Below are positions 26,666 through 36,438 of a stretch of 64,000 nucleotides of DNA, in pieces. Each line of letters begins with the position of its first letter. Position 1 is the stretch's first letter. Source of the stretch: Planctomycetota bacterium (GTDB lineage Bacteria > Planctomycetota > Phycisphaerae > SM23-33); NCBI GenBank assembly GCA_009908915.1, contig JAAAOJ010000033.1, positions 1 to 64,000 of the forward strand, given 5' to 3'. The notes beneath the pieces were generated by a model. The model was not told the DNA's origin. It made no database searches and worked only from the letters and a program-made list of their open reading frames with translations. Position numbers and translations under genes: made by a program.

Positions 26666-27691
26666 ATGCATCATAAGCGCTTCCTTTACATAGAAAAGGT
26701 GCAGGTCATTGCCACGGCAGGGCTGTTGCTGGCGGCTGTCTACACCGTGCTGTGGGCTCCGTTCGAGCCGGCCGACCCGCTGGGGCCGGCCACGCTGCTG
26801 TCGACCGGTCACCTTGGGCGGCTGGTGATGCTGGCCGTGTTGACGTGGGTGCTGGCGGCGGTGGCCGGTATGACGACGACCCTCAGCCGCCCGGAAGGGG
26901 CACTGATTGCGGCGCTGCTGGCCGCAGGCGGGTTGTCGATGCGGTCGGCGTCGATCGAGCCGCTGCTCTGGGACGCCGGGCGGTCGGCCGGGACGCTCTA
27001 TGTATGGATGGCCGTTCAGATGCTGCTGTTCGCCGTGGTGCTGCTGGGGGCGGAGGCAGCGACCTCGGCGGTCCGCGGTTTACTGCGATGCATCGCCCCC
27101 GGGCTGCTCTGGCAGGACCCGCTGGCCGAGCTGAGCGAGCAGGACCGCAAGGATCTCACCGAGGCCGACACCCCGTTCGAGGCACCGGACGTATCGCTGG
27201 GCCTGACGCCGACCTCGGCCGTCCTGGCGGGAACGCTGCGGCGCGTGCTGGGCAAGCCTTCGCAGAATGACACGCCACTGCCGACGGCTGGCGAATGGAA
27301 ACAGGCGGGGCTCTGTTGCGGCACGGGCGTGCTTGCCGCGATTGTCCTGACGGTGATTCTGATGGCCAGCCACGACCGCGGCCAGGTGCTGTTCGCCGTC
27401 TTCGCTTCCTTCGCTATCGGCGGCATGCTGGCCCATCACCTCTTCCCCACGCGACTGGCTATCGCCGCTTGGGCCATGCCGATCGTCACGGCCGTGCTGT
27501 TCTACGGCCTGGCGGTGGCGTCGGCTTCGCGGGGCGGGGCGCTGCGTCCGCAGTTCCAGATCCTGCCGATCGACTGGCTGACACTGGGTTGCGGCGGAGC
27601 ACTGCTGGGGGTATGGTTCAGCGAACGCATGCGCGAAACACGTATCATCGAAACCCTTGAGAAGGCTTCCCATGCGCGCCATGGACACTGA
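26666..27691 (+). CDS. Polytopic membrane protein, unknown function
   Basis: 341 residues from ATG 26666 (MHHKRFLYIEKVQVIATAGL), divergent from pta across 108 bp. About eight hydrophobic segments are arranged as a group of four (16-140), a soluble loop (150-215, ELSEQDRKDLTEADTPFEAP) and a second group of four (215-320). The C-terminus is short and basic. No family motif is recognised. A pseudogene follows within 15 bp and may once have been co-transcribed. Confidence 0.7.
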   Translation: MHHKRFLYIEKVQVIATAGLLLAAVYTVLWAPFEPADPLGPATLLSTGHLGRLVMLAVLTWVLAAVAGMTTTLSRPEGALIAALLAAGGLSMRSASIEPLLWDAGRSAGTLYVWMAVQMLLFAVVLLGAEAATSAVRGLLRCIAPGLLWQDPLAELSEQDRKDLTEADTPFEAPDVSLGLTPTSAVLAGTLRRVLGKPSQNDTPLPTAGEWKQAGLCCGTGVLAAIVLTVILMASHDRGQVLFAVFASFAIGGMLAHHLFPTRLAIAAWAMPIVTAVLFYGLAVASASRGGALRPQFQILPIDWLTLGCGGALLGVWFSERMRETRIIETLEKASHARHGH

Positions 27692-27705
27692 AGGGATGAT
27701 CTGAG

Positions 27706-27999
27706 ATGTCCGATGTGAACGTCGGTGTGCAGCTCTTCACGCTGCGCGAGACGACCCGGACGCCCAAGGACCTGGCCAGGACGCTGTAGCCCGTCGAGGA
27801 CATCGGCTACACGACCCTTTTGAGTGACGCCTCCCTCAGACGTCCGAGGAAGTGCCGCTCAGTTCCGTTTTCGTGACATAACTTCTTTGTTTGCGTTGCA
27901 AAATCGTTCTGCTTTTCCGCGCACCCGACTTTATGAGGGAGGCGTCTTGAGTGCATCGAGGCCAGCTACCGGTTCCTCACGTCGATGGGCCTGGAGTAG
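27706..27999 (+). pseudogene. Sugar phosphate isomerase/epimerase (TIM barrel), internally deleted and interrupted
   Basis: Translation starts MSDVNVGVQLFTLRETTRTP, the classic N-terminus of xylose-isomerase-like TIM-barrel proteins, and meets an in-frame TAG at 27787. It continues PVEDIGYTT before the family-B element at 27826-27946. After the element, the end of the same kind of protein is readable (CIEASYRFLTSMGLE, then TAG). The roughly 230 central residues are missing. The gene therefore suffered a nonsense mutation, a large internal deletion and an element insertion. The order of these events cannot be read from the sequence. Confidence 0.75.
27826..27946 (+). mobile_element. Family-B MITE-like element, copy 1, with target duplication
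   Basis: 121 bp starting GACGCCTCCCTCA and ending TGAGGGAGGCGTC, a 13-bp perfect terminal inverted repeat. The 6-bp TTGAGT occurs directly on both sides (27820-27825 and 27947-27952), as expected for a target-site duplication. The interior (CGTGACATAACTTCTTTG, then GCGTTGCAAAATCG) is shared with copies near 52.3-52.6 kb and at 61149-61269. No protein is encoded, so it would need a transposase in trans. Confidence 0.9.
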
Positions 28000-28021
28000 A
28001 CAAAGGAACGGACAATGACAT

Positions 28022-28055
28022 GCGGCGGTCCGGTGCTCCGGGCCGCCGCTGTTTT
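28022..28055 (+). terminator. Rho-independent terminator
   Basis: The stem GCGGCGGTCCGG / CCGGGCCGCCGC has a TGCT loop and is followed by TGTTTTA. It lies 23 nt after the last codon of the TIM-barrel pseudogene and presumably ended its transcript. It also faces the convergent gene at 28104. Confidence 0.75.
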
Positions 28056-28103
28056 ATCGGAGCAAGGGGCAAGGGAAAGCGAAACAGATCGCCGTAACGG
28101 CCG

Positions 28104-30347
28104 TCAGTCGCCCGCGGTAGAATCAGACGATGGCGGGGTCGCATCGAGCGGGGCGGCCGTGGCATCCTTGTCCGCCTTGTGGGGATCAAGCAGCCTGGCG
28201 ACGATGATGTTCGGGTCAGTCAGCAACGCTCGCGTCTGGGGGTCGACGAGGAATGGCGGCATCACCGTCACGATCTTCGTCTGCGTGAGCAGCAATCGAT
28301 CGATCAGGTGCAGCTCGACCCATCGCCTCTCCCGCGGTATGTCCGTTGCCCTAAACAGCGATTGGCGATATCGCCAGCGATTGAGCAGGATATACCGGAT
28401 GCCTCGTTCGCGGAGTTGCTGGACGGTCGCCGCGACGTCTGCTTTGCTGTCGATCAGGATCTCCGACAGCGCGTTGATGTGGACGTCGCCCGTGATGTGG
28501 TACGAACGGTTCTCCGCGACGAGGAGAACGCCGTCGCTGGTGTTCTGCCGGTCGGCCAGTTCAAGATTCAACTGCAGGATGGCCATCGGCAGGGCCGGCC
28601 CGCCACCGCTGTAGCCGACTCGCGACAGCCAGACCATCGCAGGGATCCGGCCGCCCAGAACACCGCTGCCAAGGTGCAGCCGCGTGAGTTTCTGCCACTC
28701 GGCCCACGTGTTCCAGCCGATCTGGATGATGAACAGTGCGGCGATGACGGCCAGCAGAGCCCTTCGCCTCGCACGAGCGAAGGCGAGCCCGGCTCCGACA
28801 CATATCAGCGGCAGGGCGACCGTCATGTAGCGTACGACCCAGTAGTTCAGCCCGATCAGCACGGTGCTGACCAGCGGAACCAACAGCAGCCACCAGCCGA
28901 AGGCGTCGCGTCGCCATATCGGCAGCAGCACAAAAGCCAGCAGCAACGGGCTGAGCCACTGGTACGCCTTCACGGAGTGCCGATCGGTCGGTAGAAACAG
29001 ATGCAGCGGGTCGTAGTGACGCGGCCGAACGAACATCTGCTCCTGCGGCCGCGGAATGGCGATGATGCTGTCACGTGCGTCGGCGGCCGCGATGACCTCC
29101 GGCGGGTAGGGGATTTCGTCGGCCCGATCGGTCAGGCCCAGCCGCCCGGCGTAACTGCCCAGCGGGTGCGCGCCGATCATTACGTTGCGCAGATACCACG
29201 CCCCGGCGGGTACGGCCAGGACCGCCACCGCCAGAACCACGACCGGCAGGGCGCTATGCCAATCTCGCCGCAGCGCGAGTAGGGCAGCCAGCACCAGCGC
29301 CACGGCAAACCCGATGGCCGGGTAGAAGGTTGTGGTCTTGACGGCAAAGCCGACGCCGAGGGCCATGCAGGTGACGATTAACGCCGCGAGCCGGTCGCGA
29401 CGCTGCCACCACAGCCCCAGCCCCAGCGTTGCCACGCCGATACTGAGGGCGGCGAGGTTGTCCACGCGGGCGTCCGTGCCGAGTTCCCACAGCAGGTTCG
29501 GCGTCAATGCCACCGCTGCAGCCCACCATCCGGCCCGACGTCCGGCGTACTGGCCTGCGACGGCAAAGACGACTGCGGCGCAGCCGAAACTCGCCAGCAG
29601 GTTCAGCGGAAGGACGGCCGACTCGGCCCGGGCCGCCATGCAGAGGGCGTACAGGATACTGCCCCCCGACGGCTTGAGCAGGTGGGCGAGGTCCGTCGAA
29701 AACGCCCAGATGCCGTCGTCAGCCAGCATACGTGCCTGCGGCAGGAACGTGTTCGCCGCGTCCCACTCCCACTCGGGCAGGAGGCTCTGGATGACCAGCG
29801 GCAGCACCCACGCCCCCGCGAGAATCACCGCGACGACCACCAGGCCCCGTTGGCGTCTGCTCGCGCTGGCCCAGAAGCGCCCGGCCCGATCGTTCGCCTC
29901 GGCCATCCATCTCGCCACTCGCGGCCAGGTGAGCGTCCCGCCGACAGCCAGCAGGCTCACCCACAGCCACGGAGGCAGGGCGGTCAGGCCCGTCAACCAC
30001 GCCACCGCCGTGAGGATCAACTCCACCGCCCACCACCCGACGGTCAAAGCCAGCAGTCCCCCGACGAGGCCGGTGGAGGGCAGTGTCCGCAGCCAGGGCA
30101 GGCGCATGAAGGCTCGGCCGAGCGTGAGACAACTGAGCAGAAGGGCGATAGCCGTCCACCAGCCGTGCAGGCGGTCCAGCCAGAAGACCGCCGGGCCGGG
30201 CGCGACCATGATGTCGATCTCCGGAAGCAGCAGCCGGAGGACTGCGCCCAGCATCGCAAGGATCCACATTGCCCAGCAGGCCAGTCGCGGGTCGAGGCCT
30301 CGGCGTGCTGCGGCGGGCGTCGGTTCCGCTTGTGGCGAGTCCGTCAT
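28104..30347 (-). CDS. GT39/ArnT-like polytopic membrane glycosyltransferase
   Basis: 747 residues with about 13 hydrophobic segments. After the first five comes LLPEWEWDAANTFLPQARML, resembling the acidic first loop of GT-C enzymes (WDA..YHLP) that use polyprenyl-phosphate sugars. A soluble C-terminal domain (about 590-747) begins GYSGGGPALPMAILQLNLEL and resembles the periplasmic part of the PMT/ArnT superfamily. It may act in the same surface-glycan process as the DUF2723 protein at 1918. It is monocistronic, converging with the pseudogene and diverging from the histidine kinase. Confidence 0.7.
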   Translation of the reverse strand: MTDSPQAEPTPAAARRGLDPRLACWAMWILAMLGAVLRLLLPEIDIMVAPGPAVFWLDRLHGWWTAIALLLSCLTLGRAFMRLPWLRTLPSTGLVGGLLALTVGWWAVELILTAVAWLTGLTALPPWLWVSLLAVGGTLTWPRVARWMAEANDRAGRFWASASRRQRGLVVVAVILAGAWVLPLVIQSLLPEWEWDAANTFLPQARMLADDGIWAFSTDLAHLLKPSGGSILYALCMAARAESAVLPLNLLASFGCAAVVFAVAGQYAGRRAGWWAAAVALTPNLLWELGTDARVDNLAALSIGVATLGLGLWWQRRDRLAALIVTCMALGVGFAVKTTTFYPAIGFAVALVLAALLALRRDWHSALPVVVLAVAVLAVPAGAWYLRNVMIGAHPLGSYAGRLGLTDRADEIPYPPEVIAAADARDSIIAIPRPQEQMFVRPRHYDPLHLFLPTDRHSVKAYQWLSPLLLAFVLLPIWRRDAFGWWLLLVPLVSTVLIGLNYWVVRYMTVALPLICVGAGLAFARARRRALLAVIAALFIIQIGWNTWAEWQKLTRLHLGSGVLGGRIPAMVWLSRVGYSGGGPALPMAILQLNLELADRQNTSDGVLLVAENRSYHITGDVHINALSEILIDSKADVAATVQQLRERGIRYILLNRWRYRQSLFRATDIPRERRWVELHLIDRLLLTQTKIVTVMPPFLVDPQTRALLTDPNIIVARLLDPHKADKDATAAPLDATPPSSDSTAGD

Positions 30348-30547
30348 ATAGAGACGCCTTTTGCTGAAGATTGTTGTGTTGCGGCGGCGATACGGTCGGG
30401 CCTTGTTTGCCGTTTCCGGTACCGCCCTGGGATTCTATCGGCACACCGGCCGGCCACCAACACCTCTTTGGAGACGGTCCGCGTTTCTTACTGCTTCGCG
30501 TTCGAACTGACCCGGCGTGTCGTCCTTGACAGCCCCTCAAAAAAGGC

Positions 30548-30576
30548 TTGGCAGCGGGGCGCGGTAAGGGTCTAAT
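30548..30576 (+). promoter_or_regulatory. Sigma70-type promoter for the GAF histidine kinase
   Basis: TTGGCA at 30548-30553, a 17-bp spacer and TCTAAT at 30571-30576, which matches the consensus at five of six -10 positions. It lies 75 bp upstream of the kinase start. The rest of the 303-bp divergent region 30348-30650 shows nothing else distinctive. Confidence 0.55.
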
Positions 30577-30650
30577 CGTACGGCACGAGTTGTCTTTCTG
30601 ACCCACACCGCGCCCGATGTCTGCTGACGGGCTCAATTGTGAGGACTGCC

Positions 30651-32030
30651 ATGGCGAACGAATCCGTGACGGATGCCACGATTCACAATATACCGAATAT
30701 ACCGACGGCCTCGACTTCCCGCGAATTGTTGCGAACGCACAAAGACGCGCACAACGCACTGTTCGGCATCTTCGACCGGCTGCTGGGCCGGGACGTTCGG
30801 CTGGCCGAGGTCCTTCGCGATGTGGCGGCCGTGCTGTGCGACGACTTCCATGCCGAGCGGGCGACGGTCTACGTGGTCGACGAGCAGACCCGGCGACTGG
30901 AGTCCATCGCGGTTGTCGGCAACGTTGCCCAGCGTATCGCCGTGCCGATTAGCCCCACCAGCCTTGCCGGCTACTGCGCGACGAGCGGGCGCAGTTTCTG
31001 CGTATCGGATGCCTACGGCGACCTTTCGGCCATCGACGCCCGTTTGCGGTTCGACCGCTCGTGGGATGAGCAAAACAGCTTCCGGACGCGGGATGTCCTG
31101 TGCAGTCCGGCGGTGTTCAAAGACGCGGTCGTCGGTGTCGTTCAAGTCATCAACAGCCGCGGGTCGACCTTCAGCGAGTGCGACCTGCCGGCCCTGCAAA
31201 GCATCGGCCGCATCATCGGCTATGCCTTGCACTACGCCACACTGTACGAAGACCTCGCGACGCTCAAGCGACTGGAGCAGGAGAAAGCCGGGTTCATCCG
31301 CGTGATGGTGCATGAACTCAAGTCGCCGGTGGCCGGCGCGAAGATGCTCATGGAATTGCTCGGCGAACACGTCGGTGGCAACGAGGCGGCCGCCCGTCTG
31401 CACGGCCGCATCGAGCAACGAATGGACGACATGCTCGAATTGACCAGCGACATGCTGGCCCTGGCGAAGGTCAAGTCCGGCAGTCCGATGGGCGAGATCG
31501 GCGAGGTGGACCTTGCGGCCATGGCCGCCGAGGTGGCCGAGAGCTATCGCGAGCAAGCCGAGACGAAGGGCCTGGCGATGGACGTCGCGCTGGCCGGGGC
31601 CGTCAGCGTGCGCATCGATAGGCAGGCCTTGCGTCTGGTGGTCTCGAACCTGGTCTCCAACGCGGTGAAGTACACGCCGGACGGGCGGGTGGAGGTGCGG
31701 CTGACGGCCGAGGAGGGTCAGGCCGTTCTCGCGGTGGCCGATACGGGCATGGGCATTCCTTCAGCCGATCTGCCGAATATGTTCCGCGAGTTCTTCCGGG
31801 CCTCCAATGCCCGCAAGAGCAAGATCGCCGGCACGGGCGTGGGCCTGGCCGGCATCAAGAGCATCGTCGAGCGTTTCGACGGTCAGCTTGCCGTCGACAG
31901 CACCGAGGGCGAGGGCAGCACCTTTATCGTCCGCCTCCCCCTGGCTGCTACCGCTGACGGCGCGTATGTGTCCGAAATTTCTGAAATTTCTAAAAATACC
32001 CCAGCCGATGCCCATTCAGATAATCGTTGA
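30651..32030 (+). CDS. GAF-domain sensor histidine kinase
   Basis: 459 residues from ATG 30651, with GTGAGGACTGCC just upstream; an ATG 12 nt earlier is possible. Residues about 35-190 form a GAF domain (ERATVYVVDEQTRRLESIAVVG, later VGVVQVINSRG). The HisKA region carries the phospho-accepting histidine in IRVMVHELKSPVAGAKMLM, and the ATPase domain has NLVSNAVKYTPDG, DTGMGIP and GTGVGLAGIKSIVERFDGQL. There is no membrane segment, so it is a cytosolic sensor that binds a small ligand or reads redox state. No response regulator is encoded nearby, so its output partner lies elsewhere. Confidence 0.9.
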   Translation: MANESVTDATIHNIPNIPTASTSRELLRTHKDAHNALFGIFDRLLGRDVRLAEVLRDVAAVLCDDFHAERATVYVVDEQTRRLESIAVVGNVAQRIAVPISPTSLAGYCATSGRSFCVSDAYGDLSAIDARLRFDRSWDEQNSFRTRDVLCSPAVFKDAVVGVVQVINSRGSTFSECDLPALQSIGRIIGYALHYATLYEDLATLKRLEQEKAGFIRVMVHELKSPVAGAKMLMELLGEHVGGNEAAARLHGRIEQRMDDMLELTSDMLALAKVKSGSPMGEIGEVDLAAMAAEVAESYREQAETKGLAMDVALAGAVSVRIDRQALRLVVSNLVSNAVKYTPDGRVEVRLTAEEGQAVLAVADTGMGIPSADLPNMFREFFRASNARKSKIAGTGVGLAGIKSIVERFDGQLAVDSTEGEGSTFIVRLPLAATADGAYVSEISEISKNTPADAHSDNR

Positions 32031-32096
32031 GGGCAAAGGGCAAAGGGCAGAAGGCAGAGATAGGGCAAAGGGAAGAGATGAGAGGGTGATAGTAAC
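32028..32096 (+). repeat. Low-complexity purine repeat (GGGCAAA-like units)
   Basis: Imperfect tandem heptamers GGGCAAA/GGGCAGA/AGGCAGA run from the kinase stop into the intergenic region. Simple, non-coding and strongly strand-biased for purines. It separates the kinase from the RAYT locus. Confidence 0.6.
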
Positions 32097-32158
32097 GGTA
32101 TGGCAGGATATGCTTGCGGACGCGCAACGCCCATTTGAAGTATGGTAGCTTCTGGTAG

Positions 32159-32180
32159 GGTGCGTAACTTGTTACGCACC
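32159..32180 (+). repeat. REP palindrome 1 (RAYT-associated)
   Basis: The hairpin GGTGCGTAAC / GTTACGCACC has a TT loop and is directly preceded by GTAG. It sits 17 bp beyond the RAYT stop codon. Two further copies lie at 32802-32823 (inverted) and 33955-33976. The GTAG tetranucleotide 5' of the hairpin corresponds to the guide sequence that RAYT enzymes recognise in REP elements. Confidence 0.85.
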
Positions 32181-32197
32181 AATAAATTGACGATGGG

Positions 32198-32755
32198 TCA
32201 CCATATTTCGCTATCGTATTCTCCTACGCTGGCCAATTCAGTCGGTCCCATCCAATCTGGCGGCAGCATGCCTTCCTTGACGTGCCGATGGAATGTGCTC
32301 CACGGCCAGTCCTTCGGTTGCGTTACGAGTCCATGCTTGACTGGGTTCATATGCACGTAGGCTACGTGGGCTCGCATTTCACTTTGGTTTCTTATCGTGT
32401 GTTCGTAGAAACGCTTCTGCCATACGCCGCGAATGCCTCGTTGCTGGCGGCTGGCTGTAGCCGGACCTTCATGGCCGCCGCTTGCCAGCCACGCACGCGT
32501 GAATCGCTTTTTGATAACCCGGATCCGTGTGGAGTAATCCTGCTTCGCATCATCGATGCTGCAAAGAAGGTGAAGATGATCAGGCAATAGAACCATCTCG
32601 TGGATCGTCATCGGCCAGTCGATTTGCGTTTTGTCGATGGCATCGTGGAGCAAGCGCCTGGCGAGTTCGTTCCGGAATAGGGGATATCTTTCGTGCGTCA
32701 CGAGTGTCAGAAAATACGCACCCCAAGGAATATGTGACCGTCGATAATCCGACAT
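32198..32755 (-). CDS. REP-associated tyrosine transposase (RAYT, Y1_Tnp/IS200-like)
   Basis: 185 residues. The HUH metal motif is His60-Leu-His62 in LLPDHLHLLCSI. The candidate catalytic tyrosines are Y117 (KRFYEH) and Y133 (HVAYVHMNPVKHGLV). The NPVKHGLV and DWPWSTFHRH patches are diagnostic of the family. GGGGAATC precedes the ATG. RAYTs are single-copy domesticated transposases that cut and rejoin REP hairpins in single-stranded DNA. Here the gene is flanked by an inverted pair of REP palindromes, the arrangement typical of the family. All key residues are present, so the enzyme could be active. Confidence 0.92.
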   Translation of the reverse strand: MSDYRRSHIPWGAYFLTLVTHERYPLFRNELARRLLHDAIDKTQIDWPMTIHEMVLLPDHLHLLCSIDDAKQDYSTRIRVIKKRFTRAWLASGGHEGPATASRQQRGIRGVWQKRFYEHTIRNQSEMRAHVAYVHMNPVKHGLVTQPKDWPWSTFHRHVKEGMLPPDWMGPTELASVGEYDSEIW

Positions 32756-32801
32756 GATTCCCCATTATGCCGACAGACATTTTCGCAGTCCAGAGGAAGA
32801 T

Positions 32802-32823
32802 GGTGCGTAACAAGTTACGCACC
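32802..32823 (-). repeat. REP palindrome 2 (inverted)
   Basis: Same hairpin as REP 1 in opposite orientation (loop AA on the plus strand), 46 bp upstream of the RAYT start. On the minus strand it carries the same GTAG 5' of the hairpin and an extended match to REP 3 (GTTGGTAG before and ATCTTC after the hairpin). Confidence 0.85.
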
Positions 32824-32825
32824 CT

Positions 32826-33065
32826 ACCAACTCGATCGTGCGAGACACGTTGCTGAACACTGAGGAATTTCCGGCGGTGAAGGCCGCAAGGAACATGGCG
32901 ATCGCTTGGCGGCTGGAGTACAATCATCGGCGCGGGCATGGGGCGTTGGGCTACCAGACGCCAGCCGCGTTCGCTGCGAGCTGCCCGTCTGCTCCAGGCT
33001 CCGCTGCGCTCCGCCCTCCGCAGCCGGGCATTAAAACGACTGACAAGACAATGGTTCTCTCATAA
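32826..33065 (+). pseudogene. C-terminal remnant of an IS3-family transposase
   Basis: The frame reads NSIVRDTLLNTEEF, then AWRLEYNHRRGHGALGYQTP, the end of the rve integrase domain of IS3-type OrfB. Only about 75 residues remain and the catalytic DDE core is absent. The fragment begins right where the REP-flanked RAYT segment ends, so the RAYT segment may have displaced or interrupted the insertion sequence. Confidence 0.8.
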
Positions 33066-33095
33066 CAACTGGACCAAAGAGCCGGGGCAAGCCAG

Positions 33096-33926
33096 TTACC
33101 AATCCGGCTGAAACGTTATTGGATCACCTTTTTGCCCAATGTATCGAAGAATGTTCTTCCGCTTCTCAGGCCAGCAAAGCCATGCAATTCGGAGAATATC
33201 CGTTTCGCCAGTGATGATGCCATCTGCAAGTGCCATCGAAGCAATATACCGCAAATCAAACATTGCATTCTGTGGCTTACGAGGATCCGCAATACCATCT
33301 CCCACTCGCCACAATTTCCATTTTTTGTATGCAGAAATGCAGAGCTCCATCCCAAATGACAACCAATCTTCTTGTGGTAAAAATGCAGAAGATATTGTCA
33401 ATCCTTCGCTTGCAGCAAATTCGGAATAGCCATATCTTGCGGATTCCGCAATTTCCTTCCTGACTTCTTGAGAGGCAAGATAGTCGTCCAAATACCTGAA
33501 AAACTCCTTTCTTTGCATGCGGCACAATTCTGCAGGATTTTCATCGGGGGCCTCGCTGGAGTGGAATGATGCAAGGTCTGCCATCATGGTTTCATATTGC
33601 CGGATGTCATCCTCATATTCCTTTCGAAGCCTCTGGATATTGGACACCCCAACGGTTGAAAGAATTGGGGGCAATTTTGGCATTTTTCTCGACGATTCCC
33701 CCTTTACTATTTCCCATCGCAGAGCATCCGGCATATCCCTTAGCCAGACTTGGTCAATCAAGCGAAGTTTCTCAAGATTCTTCTCGTGTCGACGGTCAGC
33801 CGTATAGATCTCATATAAAAGGGTATATGGTAAAAGGAACTTGAAATCAGATGAGCCCAAATCCCGAAATGAGGAAGGGCTGCAATGAATAAGAACTGAT
33901 GCGTCCAATATGATTGACGGCTTCAT
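33096..33926 (-). CDS. PIN-domain-like protein on low-GC, probably acquired DNA
   Basis: 276 residues. The N-terminus IILDASVLIHCS has the first acidic residue and strand of a PIN nuclease fold. The C-terminal part (MFDLRYIASMALADGIITGE followed by T-D-I-L-R) resembles the conserved ADG..TxD end of PIN domains, including Asp residues that could complete the metal site. The 150 residues in between are charged helices of unknown type. The gene is visibly richer in A and T than its surroundings, lies between REP 2 and REP 3, and has no partner antitoxin of recognisable type. It could be a lone toxin-like nuclease or a defence component; function is unproven. Confidence 0.65.
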   Translation of the reverse strand: MKPSIILDASVLIHCSPSSFRDLGSSDFKFLLPYTLLYEIYTADRRHEKNLEKLRLIDQVWLRDMPDALRWEIVKGESSRKMPKLPPILSTVGVSNIQRLRKEYEDDIRQYETMMADLASFHSSEAPDENPAELCRMQRKEFFRYLDDYLASQEVRKEIAESARYGYSEFAASEGLTISSAFLPQEDWLSFGMELCISAYKKWKLWRVGDGIADPRKPQNAMFDLRYIASMALADGIITGETDILRIAWLCWPEKRKNILRYIGQKGDPITFQPDW

Positions 33927-33954
33927 GCGTATTCACCCAGTTGGTAGTTGGTAG

Positions 33955-33976
33955 GGTGCGTAACTTGTTACGCACC
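33955..33976 (+). repeat. REP palindrome 3
   Basis: Third copy of the GGTGCGTAAC / GTTACGCACC hairpin, again preceded by GTAG and sharing flanking bases with REP 2. It lies 28 bp upstream of the PIN-like gene start. Confidence 0.85.
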
Positions 33977-34030
33977 ATCTTCATATATCATCCGGGATTC
34001 GCGTGCGAGTCAAGGTTTTATGGGCGCATG

Positions 34031-34065
34031 AAAAAACCCCGGCCGGTGAGGGGCGGGGCTTTTTC
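34031..34065 (-). terminator. Terminator downstream of the 16S rRNA gene
   Basis: Read on the minus strand: AAAAAGCCCCG, a short GC-rich loop, then CGGGGTTTTTTC. The stem with A-run and T-run makes it usable in both directions. It lies about 175 bp after the 16S 3' end, with no tRNA, 23S or 5S sequence in between, so the transcript seems to contain 16S alone. Confidence 0.75.
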
Positions 34066-34236
34066 TTTATATTGTAAGCAGTGAGTGTCTTGGTCATGCG
34101 TTGCCGCATGCTTGCTCCCGAAGGAACGAGAATTGTGCTGACTTTCATGGGTCGGATTGCTCCGAAGGGCAGGGGGTTTTTTATAACTTTCCCAACGGAA
34201 AGCTTCCTGCTGAATCCCATGCCTAGATATATCCTC

Positions 34237-35806
<1,570 letters not shown>

Positions 35807-36156
35807 ATTCGATCATCCTCCCACAAAGGGAGGAACGCTTCGAAGAAGTTAAAAGTCTTCCCTGGGGTCATCCTTCAACCCGGAGGCTGAAGGCGCCAAA
35901 CTCAGGATTCACAACTAGCACCTTATTCAGGCAAATAGTCAATCACGAGAATCCCAAGCGGGCCTCCCGGAAATGAGGAGAACCCTGGATATTTGATCCC
36001 GTCCGCATCATCCGTGACAGACGATGCGTCCGAGCCACAATCTCGTGACGACTCACTGCTCACTTGTAAATTTGTTCAGCCTTTGTCAGGCCCGGCCTAT
36101 CGCCGATTAAAAAACGCCACTGGGCGGTTCGCTCCCGCCCTGAGGCGCAGATAAGC

Positions 36157-36185
36157 ACCGTACAAACAATACGTCGCTTCGTCAA
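36157..36185 (-). promoter_or_regulatory. Promoter of the 16S rRNA gene
   Basis: On the minus strand TTGACG (36185-36180), a 17-bp spacer and TACGGT (36162-36157). The start would leave a leader of about 345 nt before mature 16S, containing stems suitable for processing (for example around 35815-35850). The remaining sequence up to 36438 shows nothing I can name. Confidence 0.5.
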
Positions 36186-36438
36186 GCTGAAGTTTGCAGA
36201 TTCTGAAAAATCTTTTCGGTGGTTCCGGTCAGTCCGGCCTGCCGACGGATCTGCTCCCTTCGAGGCATCATTGCCATTTTCAATGTTAGCAAGCCCTTAG
36301 CACCGGGTCAAGCGCCAAGAACGCTTTTGTTGAGAAAATCGTTGCCCCACCGTTTCGCGCCCCCTCGCAACCGGGATGCTCACATGCTCTGCCGTGCCAC
36401 GACGCGTGTTGCGTGTTGTCCGGCCAGTTCAACCGCGT

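Noticed and set aside
27824-28018. Conserved small protein (..FRDITSLFALQNRSAF..) also readable at 52342 and 61140
   Set aside because: The conserved frame is simply the inner part of the family-B element; its ends differ at each site and there is no start signal, so the conservation is of DNA.
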